A program made the position numbers and the translations under genes. Positions 51,159 to 60,588 of a stretch of DNA of 64,000 bases are shown here, piece after piece. The notes beneath the pieces are model-generated. The model worked only from the letters and a program-made list of their open reading frames with translations, was not told the origin of the DNA and made no database searches. How positions within the stretch are numbered: position 1 is the stretch's first letter; each line of letters starts with the position of its first letter. The stretch is taken from the NCBI GenBank assembly GCA_964477265.1, contig CAYZDJ010000002.1:1-64000 (forward strand), given 5' to 3'. Origin of the DNA: CAIVPM01 sp964477265. Lineage in GTDB: Bacteria > Bacteroidota > Bacteroidia > Chitinophagales > Chitinophagaceae.

Positions 51159-51836
51159 ATGCAACAACTGCCTGTTTATGTTTCAATAGTTTTTATTGCA
51201 ACAACATTTTTAACACTATACTTTTTTTATAAAGTATTAAACAAAAACAATAAACTGATTACAGTATTTATTGTTTGGTTATTGTTGCAGGCTGTATTAG
51301 CTAAAGCCGAGTTTTATTTGCAATTCAAAGCTATTCCACCACGAATTTTATTTGCTTTGCTGCCAAGTTTTATAGCTATTGTACTATTATTTACAACAAA
51401 AAAAGGCAAAGTATTTATTGATAGTTTAAATGTTAAATACTTAACTATTTTAAACATCATTCGCATACCAGTTGAAATAGTTTTGTTGTGGTTGTTTCTT
51501 AATAAAACTGTTCCACAAAGCATGACATTTGAAGGACAAAATTTTGATATTATTTCTGGCATTACCGCACCAGTAATTTACTATTTATTTTTTGTAAAAA
51601 AACAATTACATAAAAGCATATTCATTACATGGAATATTTTGTGTTTACTGTTAGTTTTAAATGTTGTTATCACAGGCGTTTTGTCAACACCACTTCCTTT
51701 CCAGCAATTTGCATTTCAGCAGCCCAATATTGCAGTCTTTTATTTTCCATTTATTTGGCTGCCAGCATTTATTGTACCTGTAGTTATTTTTAGCCATTTG
51801 GCTTTATTGCGAAAAACAATAATCAATAAACTTTAA
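51159..51836 (+). CDS. Multi-pass membrane protein of unknown function
   Basis: A 225-residue protein with six or seven membrane helices. ATG at 51159 (MQQLPVYVSI) is preferred because the earlier in-frame start at 51102 lies inside the terminator. No domain recognised; conserved polar residues in helices are not obvious. Confidence 0.65.
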   Translation: MQQLPVYVSIVFIATTFLTLYFFYKVLNKNNKLITVFIVWLLLQAVLAKAEFYLQFKAIPPRILFALLPSFIAIVLLFTTKKGKVFIDSLNVKYLTILNIIRIPVEIVLLWLFLNKTVPQSMTFEGQNFDIISGITAPVIYYLFFVKKQLHKSIFITWNILCLLLVLNVVITGVLSTPLPFQQFAFQQPNIAVFYFPFIWLPAFIVPVVIFSHLALLRKTIINKL

Positions 51837-51982
51837 GTTTTGCGTGGTTATAGTAAGTTGCATTTTCAGGTTGTTTTTTCTTAGCATCATTTATCTATCT
51901 TCGCTGCCTTACTTTTTTTATTTCGCTATGAAGTATAAAAGATTAACTATTATTAAACTAAACATAAATCAGCACACAAAAA

Positions 51983-53584
51983 ATGGAACCAGTAACAATA
52001 ATATTAGGTATTGTAGGGATAGTCGTAGGAATTATAGTCGGAAAATTTGTCCTTGGTAAAAGCAATAAAAAAGAAATTGAAGACGCACAGAAAAAAATAG
52101 CAGAAGTAGAAAAACAAATTACAGATGCAAAAAACCAGGCACAAAACATAGTAAAAGAAGCTCAGATAAAGTCAGAGACAATACGAAAAGAAAAAGAACT
52201 TGAAGCTAAAGAAAAATTTGTTCAACTTAAGGCCGATTTTGAAAAAGATACACTTGAAAGAAACAGAAAGCTTGCAGAAAGTGAAAACAAGATTAAACAA
52301 AAGGAAGTTAATTTAAACCAGAAAGATGCAGCTTTAGACAAGCAGGTAAAAGAAAATGAAGCAATAAAAGATAACCTGAACAAGCAAATTGAAGTTGTTA
52401 GTCAAAAAAGAACTGAACTTGAAAAGCATCAGGAAGAGCATATAAAAAGGCTTGAAAAAATTGCTAACCTTACTGCCGAAGAAGCTAAAAAACAATTGAT
52501 TGAAAGCTTAAAAGCCGAAGCACATAGTCAAGCTTTGGCTTTGCAACAAGAAATTATAGAAACAGCTAAAGAAAAAGCTAATAAAGAAGCTCGTAAGGTT
52601 ATTATTCAAAGTATTCAACGCACAGCAGCAGAGCAAACCATTGAAAATGTGGTTACTGTTTTTAATTTAGAAACTGATGAAATTAAAGGTCAGATTATTG
52701 GTAGAGAAGGAAGAAATATTAGAGCAATAGAAGCTGCAACAGGCGTGGATTTGATTGTTGATGATACTCCAGAAGCAATTGTGTTAAGCAGTTTTGATCC
52801 ATTACGTAGAGAAATTGCTCGTTTAAGTTTACAACGCTTGGTTGCAGATGGTCGTATCCATCCTGCACGTATTGAGGAAGTTGTAGAAAAAACTCGTCGT
52901 CAACTTGAAGATCAGGTAATGGAAATTGGCGAAAGAACTGTTATTGAGTTAGGTATTCATGGTTTGCATAAAGAGTTGGTTAGAATTGTAGGTAAAATGA
53001 GATTCCGCTCAAGCTATGGCCAAAATTTATTGATGCACAGCAGAGAAACTGCCAACTTATGTGGTATTATGGCAAGCGAGTTGGGTTTAAACCCAAAATT
53101 GGCTAAACGTGCAGGGTTGCTACACGATATTGGTAAAGTACCAGACGAAGAAACTGAATTAAGCCATGCATTATTGGGAGCAAAACTTGCAGAAAAATAT
53201 GGCGAAAATCCAGCAGTTGTAAATGCGATTGGTGCTCACCACGATGAAATGGAAATGACTTATGTAATTTCTCCAGTCATTCAGGCTTGTGACGCTATAA
53301 GTGGTGCACGTCCAGGTGCAAGAAGGGAAATGATGCAACAATACATACAACGTATTAAGGATTTAGAAAATCTTGCAATGAACTATAATGGTGTTGAAAA
53401 AGCTTATGCCATACAAGCTGGTAGAGAATTGCGTGTAATTGTTGAGGCAGAAAAAGTTGCTGATGCTGATAGTGATAAACTAAGTTTTGAAATAGCACAA
53501 AAAATTCAAGCAGAAATGACTTATCCTGGGCAAATAAAAGTTACTGTAATTAGAGAAAAACGAGCTGTGAATATTGCCAGATAA
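51983..53584 (+). CDS. rny: Ribonuclease Y
   Basis: Membrane-anchored endoribonuclease that starts mRNA decay. N-terminal membrane helix (about 4-22), long coiled coil (about 30-200), KH domain (about 220-285, IKGQIIGREGRNIRAIE) and HD domain with LLHDIGKV (His381, Asp382). Length 533 is standard. A 50-bp palindromic terminator follows. Confidence 0.95.
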   Translation: MEPVTIILGIVGIVVGIIVGKFVLGKSNKKEIEDAQKKIAEVEKQITDAKNQAQNIVKEAQIKSETIRKEKELEAKEKFVQLKADFEKDTLERNRKLAESENKIKQKEVNLNQKDAALDKQVKENEAIKDNLNKQIEVVSQKRTELEKHQEEHIKRLEKIANLTAEEAKKQLIESLKAEAHSQALALQQEIIETAKEKANKEARKVIIQSIQRTAAEQTIENVVTVFNLETDEIKGQIIGREGRNIRAIEAATGVDLIVDDTPEAIVLSSFDPLRREIARLSLQRLVADGRIHPARIEEVVEKTRRQLEDQVMEIGERTVIELGIHGLHKELVRIVGKMRFRSSYGQNLLMHSRETANLCGIMASELGLNPKLAKRAGLLHDIGKVPDEETELSHALLGAKLAEKYGENPAVVNAIGAHHDEMEMTYVISPVIQACDAISGARPGARREMMQQYIQRIKDLENLAMNYNGVEKAYAIQAGRELRVIVEAEKVADADSDKLSFEIAQKIQAEMTYPGQIKVTVIREKRAVNIAR

Positions 53585-53591
53585 AATATTG

Positions 53592-53641
53592 TTATAAATA
53601 CAAAAAAGCCACTGAATTCAGTGGCTTTTTTGTATTTATAA
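53592..53641 (+). terminator. Intrinsic terminator, 50-bp perfect palindrome
   Basis: Every base from 53592 to 53641 pairs with its mirror position, centred on GAATTC; GCCACTG/CAGTGGC core with A and T tracts. Ends rny. Confidence 0.9.
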
Positions 53642-53763
53642 AATGCGACAACGTAAAAAAAAGTTTATTATTGTGTTTAACAAATTTTAACATTTTTTTC
53701 TTGGTTGTTAACAACAATCTCATGTTATTTGCGTTTTAGTAACCAAACAAATAAAGAAAAATT

Positions 53764-54351
53764 ATGAAAAAAGTTTTCGCAATTATTGCTGCTACAGCAA
53801 TTACTTTGGGTGCAAGTGCACAAATTAAAACCAACGCTGGTACATTTTCAAAGCCTAATGCAGGAAGTTGGTTAGTTGAAGGAACATTCACTCCAAACTT
53901 TTCAAGTGGAACAATGTTTAGTTTGCCTTCATTTAACGGTACAACTGGATTTAATGTTAGAAAATTTAACAGTGATTCAAAAGCAATGAGATATACAGCT
54001 GGTTTAGCTATTAGCAACAGCGGTGCTCAAAATGCAGAAACAGCTTTTGGAGTTGCTGTTGGTATTGGTGTTGAAAACCACAAAAAAGGTGCTGAAAGGC
54101 TTTCAACTTTTTGGGGTTATGGTGGTAAAATCGGCTATTCTAAAGATGTATTAAAAACATCTAGACTTGGCTTTGAAGCACAATTGTTTACAGGTTTTGA
54201 CTACTATGTAGTTCCAAATGTTTACTTAGGTGCAGAAATGGGCTTTGGCTTAGGTTTAACTAGCACCACACCTGATGGTGGTAGTGCTACAACTGGTTGG
54301 GGCTTAGGTTCTGGTATTTCTCCAGTATTACGTTTAGGTTGGAGACTATAA
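53764..54351 (+). CDS. Small outer-membrane beta-barrel protein
   Basis: A 195-residue protein with signal peptide (1-20) and alternating beta strands ending in a C-terminal aromatic-rich strand (VLRLGWRL). Size fits an 8-strand OmpW/OmpX-like barrel. The upstream 120 bases hold a likely promoter region. Function unknown. Confidence 0.72.
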   Translation: MKKVFAIIAATAITLGASAQIKTNAGTFSKPNAGSWLVEGTFTPNFSSGTMFSLPSFNGTTGFNVRKFNSDSKAMRYTAGLAISNSGAQNAETAFGVAVGIGVENHKKGAERLSTFWGYGGKIGYSKDVLKTSRLGFEAQLFTGFDYYVVPNVYLGAEMGFGLGLTSTTPDGGSATTGWGLGSGISPVLRLGWRL

Positions 54352-54367
54352 AAAATCACAACTTTTT

Positions 54368-54404
54368 AATAAAAAAACCTCGCATTTTGCGAGGTTTTTT
54401 TATT
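54368..54404 (+). terminator. Intrinsic terminator
   Basis: CCTCGCA and TGCGAGG with flanking A and T tracts around a TTT loop. Confidence 0.9.
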
Positions 54405-54458
54405 GGGTTAAACTATTTCATTATTTTCACATCTTTATAAAAACAAAACTTATCTGCT

Positions 54459-55064
54459 TTGAAAAAGATTCTAATTCCCATTTTTTGCTTTATTGCAAGT
54501 GCAACATTTTCTCAAAAACGTGTAAACCAGTTTTCAATTACTGGCGAAGGGGCTGTAATGGCTACAGAACAGGCATTTTCTGTTTATAATGCAGGTTTTG
54601 GCGGTAGTGCCAAAATGCTGTTTCCTACTGGTAAAAAAAACTATTTTACAACAACACTTGGTATAATGGCTTTTAGTGGTCGCTCTGGTCCAGTAAAGGA
54701 AATTTTTAAAGAAGTATTAGGAAGCACCACAATTCCAGAACCATATAATACTGCATTTTCTACAACCAATGTTGCTCATCCACCACTTACTTTAGTAGTT
54801 CCAAAAGTGGGCTATAAATATTTTTTAAATAAAAAAATTAATGTCGAGGCAGAAGTTGGCTATTGTTTTGCTTCAGTAAAAAAATTATTTGAATCTATAC
54901 CAGGCAAAATTGGCGGCTATGATTTTTCTTTGGGTTTTGGTTTTTTGGTTACAAAAAAATTAGATATTGGGTTTAGATACGAGCAATTTGAAAGTACTGC
55001 CAGTTCAAAAGATTACACTTCGTATGTGGCATTAAGAACATTAATAAATATTGATTTTAAGTAA
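54459..55064 (+). CDS. Outer-membrane beta-barrel protein
   Basis: A 201-residue protein starting with TTG at 54459 (MKKILIPIFCFIASATFSQ, a good signal peptide). Strands such as KVGYKYFLNKKINVEAEVGY and FGFLVTKKLDIGFRYEQF suggest a small barrel. It may be cotranscribed with the sigma factor gene 30 bases downstream. Confidence 0.7.
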   Translation: MKKILIPIFCFIASATFSQKRVNQFSITGEGAVMATEQAFSVYNAGFGGSAKMLFPTGKKNYFTTTLGIMAFSGRSGPVKEIFKEVLGSTTIPEPYNTAFSTTNVAHPPLTLVVPKVGYKYFLNKKINVEAEVGYCFASVKKLFESIPGKIGGYDFSLGFGFLVTKKLDIGFRYEQFESTASSKDYTSYVALRTLINIDFK

Positions 55065-55094
55065 AGCATTGCTCTTTATTTAAGTATTTAAAAT

Positions 55095-55658
55095 ATGATA
55101 ATAAACCAGGACGATAAGGAGTTATTGATGTTGTTTAAGCAGTCTGATAAAAAGGAATTGGCTTTTACATCAATAATAAAAAAGTATCAGGAAAAATTGT
55201 ATTGGCACATAAGGCGATTGGTTGTGGTGCACGATGATGCAAATGATGTGTTGCAGAATATGTTTATAAAAGTATGGAATGGCCTGGAAAACTTCAGGGA
55301 AGATAGCCAGCTTTACACATGGTTATATAGAATTGCAACCAATGAAAGCCTTACTTTTCTAGACAGTAAAAAAAGAAAATTTACAGAAAGTATTGATGAT
55401 GAAGATAGCGAAACTTCAAATGGATTAAGCAATCAAATAAAGGCAAGCGAAGGCTTTGATGCAAAAAAATTGGAATGGAAGCTGCAACTGGCTATTCAAT
55501 TATTACCTGCAAGACAACAACTTGTATTTAATTTGCGTTATTACGATGAAATGCCGTATGAGCAAATGAGCAAAATTTTAGAAACAAGTGAAGGAGCGTT
55601 AAAAGCTAGTTATCATCACGCAGCAAAAAAAATTGAGGATTACATATTAAATAATTAA
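55095..55658 (+). CDS. ECF-type RNA polymerase sigma factor
   Basis: A 187-residue sigma-70 family protein with region 2 (WHIRRLVVVHDDANDVLQNM and FREDSQLYTWLYRIATN) and region 4 helix-turn-helix (LPARQQLVFNLRYYDEMPYE and SEGALKASYHHAAKKIE). It opens an operon with a membrane anti-sigma candidate and a Spy-like protein, an envelope-stress arrangement common in Bacteroidota. Confidence 0.9.
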   Translation: MIINQDDKELLMLFKQSDKKELAFTSIIKKYQEKLYWHIRRLVVVHDDANDVLQNMFIKVWNGLENFREDSQLYTWLYRIATNESLTFLDSKKRKFTESIDDEDSETSNGLSNQIKASEGFDAKKLEWKLQLAIQLLPARQQLVFNLRYYDEMPYEQMSKILETSEGALKASYHHAAKKIEDYILNN

Positions 55659-55692
55659 ACCTTTAAAAACCACTAAAGTCTTTAAACATACA

Positions 55693-56385
55693 ATGAATGG
55701 TGATTGTGAAATATTATTGAAAGTAAAAGCAGAAGCGGTGTATGATAAAATTTACACTGTTCCTGATAATTATTTCGAAAATTTGGCAACCAATATTTTA
55801 TTAAAAATAAAATCAGAGCAAAGCGTTTATACTGTACCATCAAGTTATTTTAATGATTTGTCGGATAATATTTTACAAAAAATAAAACAGCAAAAACCTA
55901 ATGATATTTATAACGAGCTACAGGAAATTGCACCAGCTTTAAACACCATTAGTAAAGAAAACTTATATCAGGTACCTGATAATTATTTTGAAAATTTAAC
56001 TTATACAAGCAATAAACAGCCTGCAAAAGTTATAAGTATTGGGTTTAAAAAATGGTATAAATATGCAGCTGCAGCAGCAATTATTTTTGTAACGGCCACA
56101 GTATATTTTAGTACAAATAAAGTAGATAAGCAAATTCAGGCAGAGTATAAAGCAGCTATTAAAACCAATGTAAATGAAGGTATTATTGCCTTGCAGGATG
56201 CAGATTTGGATAAAGTTGTTGATGCCGATAAAACAAATATTACAACTGAAGAAATTACCCAAAACGCTATTCCATTTTTTGGCAATGTACAAGAAGAAGT
56301 AGAGCAATTGAGTGATGAAGAAATAGACCTTTATCTAAAAAATAACAATATATCAACGGACGAAATATCTAACACAAATTCTTAA
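55693..56385 (+). CDS. Putative anti-sigma membrane protein with VPDNYF repeats
   Basis: A 230-residue single-pass protein (helix about 126-144). The cytoplasmic part carries three related motifs, TVPDNYFENLATNILLKIK, TVPSSYFNDLSDNILQKIK and QVPDNYFENL, about 25-45 residues apart. The C-terminus (periplasmic) is acidic. Place in the operon makes it the likely sigma-binding partner, but it has no zinc-type anti-sigma motif. Confidence 0.65.
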   Translation: MNGDCEILLKVKAEAVYDKIYTVPDNYFENLATNILLKIKSEQSVYTVPSSYFNDLSDNILQKIKQQKPNDIYNELQEIAPALNTISKENLYQVPDNYFENLTYTSNKQPAKVISIGFKKWYKYAAAAAIIFVTATVYFSTNKVDKQIQAEYKAAIKTNVNEGIIALQDADLDKVVDADKTNITTEEITQNAIPFFGNVQEEVEQLSDEEIDLYLKNNNISTDEISNTNS

Positions 56386-56396
56386 AACAGAAAACG

Positions 56397-56933
56397 ATGA
56401 AAAAATATTTAATCATACTGTTTGCATTTTTCTCTGTGCAGGCTTTTGCACAGGAAGCAGAACAGCCACAAGAAAATTTACCTGAAAGCAAAGCAAATTC
56501 ACAAGCAATAGAAGCATTAAAAACAGCTTATATTACCAAAGAGCTAAACCTAACGCCAGATGAAGCACAAAAATTTTGGCCTGTTTATAATGAATATTTA
56601 GGTGAAATGAAAAAGGCACATGCTGAATTGAAAGAAGATGTTGTGGCACTTGGAGAAAAAAAAGTAACTATTTTAAAAAAATATCAGGAGAACTTCAAGA
56701 AAATTTTGGGTACAGATGAACGAGTAAAAAAATGCTTTAATGCTGCACCAAGGTTTCATCAAATGTTACGAAAAGAATGGAAACGCAGAATAGAACTGCA
56801 TAGAAAAAATGGTGAAGGAAGAATGCCAGGAGGCAAGCAGGGTGCCAACGATAAACAAGGTGCTGGCGGACCTCCAAAAAATGGTGGACCACAAAGAAGA
56901 CCTCAACAACCAAACCCAGGTGGGCGAAGTTAA
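56397..56933 (+). CDS. Spy/CpxP-like periplasmic protein
   Basis: A 178-residue exported protein (signal peptide 1-18) with ITKELNLTPDEAQKFWPVYNEYLGEM, the LTxxQ-like helix of Spy-type proteins, followed by a basic helix and a glycine/proline-rich tail. Likely senses or buffers envelope stress as the third gene of the sigma operon. Confidence 0.75.
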   Translation: MKKYLIILFAFFSVQAFAQEAEQPQENLPESKANSQAIEALKTAYITKELNLTPDEAQKFWPVYNEYLGEMKKAHAELKEDVVALGEKKVTILKKYQENFKKILGTDERVKKCFNAAPRFHQMLRKEWKRRIELHRKNGEGRMPGGKQGANDKQGAGGPPKNGGPQRRPQQPNPGGRS

Positions 56934-56949
56934 AAATAAATTAAAATTT

Positions 56950-56981
56950 AATCCTGTTTAGTAATAAACAGGATTTTTTTT
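56950..56981 (+). terminator. Intrinsic terminator
   Basis: AATCCTGTTTA (56950-56960) pairs with TAAACAGGATT (56965-56975), 4-base loop, T tract. Ends the sigma operon. Confidence 0.9.
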
Positions 56982-57037
56982 GCAAACTACTAAGTCATTT
57001 TTCACTTATGTTTGCTATCCTCTTAATCTAAAACTTT

Positions 57038-57955
57038 ATGAGAAAAGAAGAAGATGTTGAATTGAACCTTACAGGCGACGAAACTCAATCTGTAGGAAAT
57101 GACGTAAAGCCCAAATGGTATAAACGTATCCGTAAAGGAATTACAACTTCAACTGCAGATAAAAAAGAAGTGCCTGAAGGACTTTGGAACAAATGCCCTG
57201 AATGCAATTATATTTCCACTACATCCGAACTTAAAGAGAACCTTTTTGTTTGTGGCAAATGCAACTATCACCATAGAATTGGCAGTGCCGAATATTTTGA
57301 AGTCATTTTTGATAATAGCGAATACACGCCATTATTTGATAATATTAAAAGCAAGGATTTTTTAAACTTTACCGATTTAAAAAATTACCAGAAACGCCTT
57401 GACGATATACATGCAAAAACTGATTTAAAAGACAGTATGCGTGTTGCTGTGGGCAAAGCCAATGACGAAGAAATGGTAGTTGCTTGTATGGATTTTGAAT
57501 TTATTGGAGGAAGTTTAGGAAGTGTAATGGGCGAAAAATTTGCACGTGCTGTTGACTATTGCATTGAACATAAATTACCTTATATAGTTATTAGCAAAAG
57601 TGGTGGTGCAAGAATGATGGAAAGTGCATTCAGCTTAATGCAGCTTGCCAAAACAAGTGGTAAACTATCGCAACTTAGCGATGCCAAACTACCTTATATT
57701 TCTATTTTAACAGACCCAACTTTTGGCGGTATTTCTGCAAGTTTTGGAATGCTTGGAGATTTAAATATTGCTGAACCTGGTGCTCTTATTGGTTTTGCTG
57801 GCCCACGTGTAATTAAAGAAACTATTAAACGAGACTTGCCAGAAGGTTTTCAACGCAGCGAATTTTTATTAGAGCATGGCTTTTTAGATTTCATTATTGA
57901 CAGAAAAAATATGAAAGAAAAACTTGCACAATTAGTAAAATTGTTTAGGCAATAA
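57038..57955 (+). CDS. accD: Acetyl-CoA carboxylase carboxyltransferase subunit beta
   Basis: A 305-residue AccD. Four-cysteine zinc ribbon (Cys53, Cys56, Cys72, Cys75), the LSKSGGARMMESAFSLMQ-type segment, TDPTFGGISASFGMLGD and FAGPRVIKETI are conserved. The N-terminal extension of about 45 residues before the zinc ribbon is longer than in E. coli. Forms malonyl-CoA with AccA, AccB and AccC. Confidence 0.94.
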   Translation: MRKEEDVELNLTGDETQSVGNDVKPKWYKRIRKGITTSTADKKEVPEGLWNKCPECNYISTTSELKENLFVCGKCNYHHRIGSAEYFEVIFDNSEYTPLFDNIKSKDFLNFTDLKNYQKRLDDIHAKTDLKDSMRVAVGKANDEEMVVACMDFEFIGGSLGSVMGEKFARAVDYCIEHKLPYIVISKSGGARMMESAFSLMQLAKTSGKLSQLSDAKLPYISILTDPTFGGISASFGMLGDLNIAEPGALIGFAGPRVIKETIKRDLPEGFQRSEFLLEHGFLDFIIDRKNMKEKLAQLVKLFRQ

Positions 57956-57959
57956 AACC

Positions 57960-58043
57960 ATTTACGAAGTGCGATTTTAGATTTACGATTTTGTCAATAT
58001 TTTCATATTTACCAATAGCCATTTACTATTAACTACTAGCCCC
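57960..58043 (+). repeat. Heptamer array before smpB (12 words)
   Basis: ATTTACG, AAGTGCG, ATTTTAG, ATTTACG, ATTTTGT, CAATATT, TTCATAT, TTACCAA, TAGCCAT, TTACTAT, TAACTAC, TAGCCCC. It ends 3 bases before the TTG start of smpB. Confidence 0.8.
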
Positions 58044-58046
58044 AAA

Positions 58047-58487
58047 TTGGCAACAGAATTTAACAACAGGCAAGCTTTTTTTAATTACTTTATAGAGTCT
58101 AAATATGAAGCTGGTATTGTATTGCTTGGTACTGAGGTTAAAAGCATCAGAGATGGAAAACTAAGCTTTAATGATGCCTTTTGTTTAATAGACAATAATG
58201 AAGTTTGGCTTAGAGGGTTATATATTGCTGAATATAAACTTGGCACTGTTAATAACCATATTGCTGTGCACGACAGAAAACTATTACTTAAAAAAAGAGA
58301 GATAAAACGCCTGCAAGCTGCAACAAAAGAAAAAGGCTTAACACTTATTCCATTAAAGGTTTTTATTAACGAGAACAATTTGGTAAAAGTAGAATTTGGT
58401 ATAGCCAAAGGCAAAAAACTTCACGATAAAAGGGAGACTATTAAGCAACGCGATAACGACAGAGAAATAAGGAAGTATTTGGTTTAA
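58047..58487 (+). CDS. smpB: SsrA-binding protein SmpB
   Basis: Partner of tmRNA in ribosome rescue. GIVLLGTEVKSIRDGK, IAEYKLGTVNNHI and the C-terminal KLHDKRETIKQRDNDREI helix match the family. Start is TTG at 58047, as no ATG is in frame upstream of the conserved part. Length 146 is normal. Confidence 0.93.
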   Translation: MATEFNNRQAFFNYFIESKYEAGIVLLGTEVKSIRDGKLSFNDAFCLIDNNEVWLRGLYIAEYKLGTVNNHIAVHDRKLLLKKREIKRLQAATKEKGLTLIPLKVFINENNLVKVEFGIAKGKKLHDKRETIKQRDNDREIRKYLV

Positions 58488-58500
58488 CTTAAATGTAATA

Positions 58501-58529
58501 AAAATCCCCAAACATTGTTTGGGGATTTT
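58501..58529. terminator. Bidirectional intrinsic terminator, smpB/typA
   Basis: AAAATCCCCAAAC (58501-58513) pairs with GTTTGGGGATTTT (58517-58529), 3-base loop. Confidence 0.9.
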
Positions 58530-58556
58530 TTATAAAATCATTCTTGTTAATAAAGC

Positions 58557-60371
58557 TTATGCAACAGCTGCACTTTCCATTGCTTTACCAGCTTTCTTCC
58601 TGTCATCTTCGTTCAGCAATGTTTTACGCATACGAATGTTTTTAGGAGTTACCTCAATACATTCATCTTGCTGAATATACTCCATACATTCTTCTAAAGT
58701 CATCAATGTTTTAGGTGTAATTCTAACGCTATCATCACTACCACTTGCACGATGATTGGTTAGTTTCTTTTCCTCAACTGCATTTACGTTCAAATCTCCT
58801 GGTTTAATGTGTTCTGCAATTATTTGCCCTGCATAAACATCTTCTCTTGGATCAATAAAAAATGTTCCTCTATCTTGTAATTTATCAATTGAATAAGCAG
58901 TTGTAACACCTGCAAATTTTGAAATCAACACACCATTGTTTCTTCCAGGAATTGGTCCTTTCCAAGGTTTGTATTCTGCAAACCTGTGAGCCATTACAGC
59001 TTCACCGGCAGTACCAGTAAGCATTTGACTTCTTAAACCAATTAATCCACGAGAAGGAATATCAAATTCAAGGTGTTGCATATCTCCTTTGCTTTCCATT
59101 ACAAGCATTTCACCTTTACGTTGTGTTACAAGGTCAATTACCTTTCCACTATATTCACTTGGCACATCAACAACAAGCACCTCATAAGGCTCATGTTTTT
59201 TACCATCAATTTGCTTTACCAAAACCTGTGGGTTACCAACTGTCAATTCATAACCTTCTCTACGCATAGTTTCCACCAATACACCTAAGTGCAAAATACC
59301 ACGTCCAAATACATTAAAGCTATCAGCACTATCTGTATCCTCAACCCTTAATGCAAGGTTCTTTTCAGTTTCTTTCATCAACCTGTCACGCAAGTGACGA
59401 GAGGTAACAAACTTACCATCTTTACCAAAGAAAGGAGAGTTGTTAATGCTGAAAGTCATGCTCATTGTAGGCTCGTCAACGCTGATAATTGGTAATGCTT
59501 CCGGATTTTCAGCATCAGAAATGGTATCACCAATGCCAAAATCCTCCAATCCAACAACTGCACATAAATCGCCAGCCAATACCTCGGTTACTTTACGTTT
59601 GCCCATTCCTTCAAACACATACAACTCTTTAACACGTGTTTTCTTAATAGTTCCATCAGCTTGCATTAAGGCAATTGGCTGACCTTCTTTAATAGAACCA
59701 CGTGTTACTTTACCAATTGCAATCCTTCCAAGGAAAGATGAATAATCCAAAGAAGTGATTTGCATTTGCAAGGTTCCTTCATTAACCTTTGGCAATGGCA
59801 CATATTTTAAAATACCATCCATTAAAGGAGTAATGTCTTCGCATTGTACATTTTCGCTATTGAACCAGCCATTTTTACCACTACCATAAAACGTAGGAAA
59901 ATCAAGCTGCTCTTCAGTTGCATCAAGGTTAAAAAACAATTCAAAAACTGCATCATGCACTTCATCAGGACGGCAGTTTGGCTTATCAACCTTATTAATT
60001 ACAACAATAGGTTTAAGATTTAATTGCAAAGCCTTTTGCAACACAAAACGTGTTTGTGGCATTGGTCCTTCAAAGGCATCAACCAATAAAATAACACCAT
60101 CAGCCATTTTTAACACACGCTCAACCTCACCACCAAAATCGGCGTGACCAGGAGTATCAATTACGTTAATCTTTACATCATTATAAGTAACAGCAGCGTT
60201 TTTAGAAAAAATGGTAATACCCCTTTCCCTTTCCAAATCATTGCTATCCATAATCAGGTCACCTGTTTCCTGGTTTTCCCTGAACACTTTTGTAGTGTGC
60301 AATATTTTATCTACCAATGTTGTTTTGCCATGGTCAACGTGAGCAATAATGGCAATGTTTCTTAAATTCAT
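58557..60371 (-). CDS. typA: Translational GTPase TypA (BipA)
   Basis: Ribosome-associated GTPase used in stress and cold growth. G1 AHVDHGKT, G3 DTPGHADFGGEV, G4 NKVDK, and the TypA-specific C-terminal domain (RGLIGLRSQMLTGTAGEAVM, EYIQQDECIEVTPKNIRMRK). Length 604 is usual. It runs opposite to smpB. Confidence 0.95.
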   Translation of the reverse strand: MNLRNIAIIAHVDHGKTTLVDKILHTTKVFRENQETGDLIMDSNDLERERGITIFSKNAAVTYNDVKINVIDTPGHADFGGEVERVLKMADGVILLVDAFEGPMPQTRFVLQKALQLNLKPIVVINKVDKPNCRPDEVHDAVFELFFNLDATEEQLDFPTFYGSGKNGWFNSENVQCEDITPLMDGILKYVPLPKVNEGTLQMQITSLDYSSFLGRIAIGKVTRGSIKEGQPIALMQADGTIKKTRVKELYVFEGMGKRKVTEVLAGDLCAVVGLEDFGIGDTISDAENPEALPIISVDEPTMSMTFSINNSPFFGKDGKFVTSRHLRDRLMKETEKNLALRVEDTDSADSFNVFGRGILHLGVLVETMRREGYELTVGNPQVLVKQIDGKKHEPYEVLVVDVPSEYSGKVIDLVTQRKGEMLVMESKGDMQHLEFDIPSRGLIGLRSQMLTGTAGEAVMAHRFAEYKPWKGPIPGRNNGVLISKFAGVTTAYSIDKLQDRGTFFIDPREDVYAGQIIAEHIKPGDLNVNAVEEKKLTNHRASGSDDSVRITPKTLMTLEECMEYIQQDECIEVTPKNIRMRKTLLNEDDRKKAGKAMESAAVA

Positions 60372-60588
60372 ATATTATTTTTTATTCCAGATAATAAACA
60401 CCTCACTTAAAAATGTGGTTTTATTTTTTTGGTGTGCAAAAGTAAGGGATTGAAAGTTGGCGTGCTTAGTTAAGTTAAGGTTAAGTAACTCAATCGTGGT
60501 GCATAAAACTTGCTTCAGTATGGTTTTGCAGTAATATTTTAATTTAAAAATGAACTAACCATCTATTTTTTTGATAATCTTTCAAATA

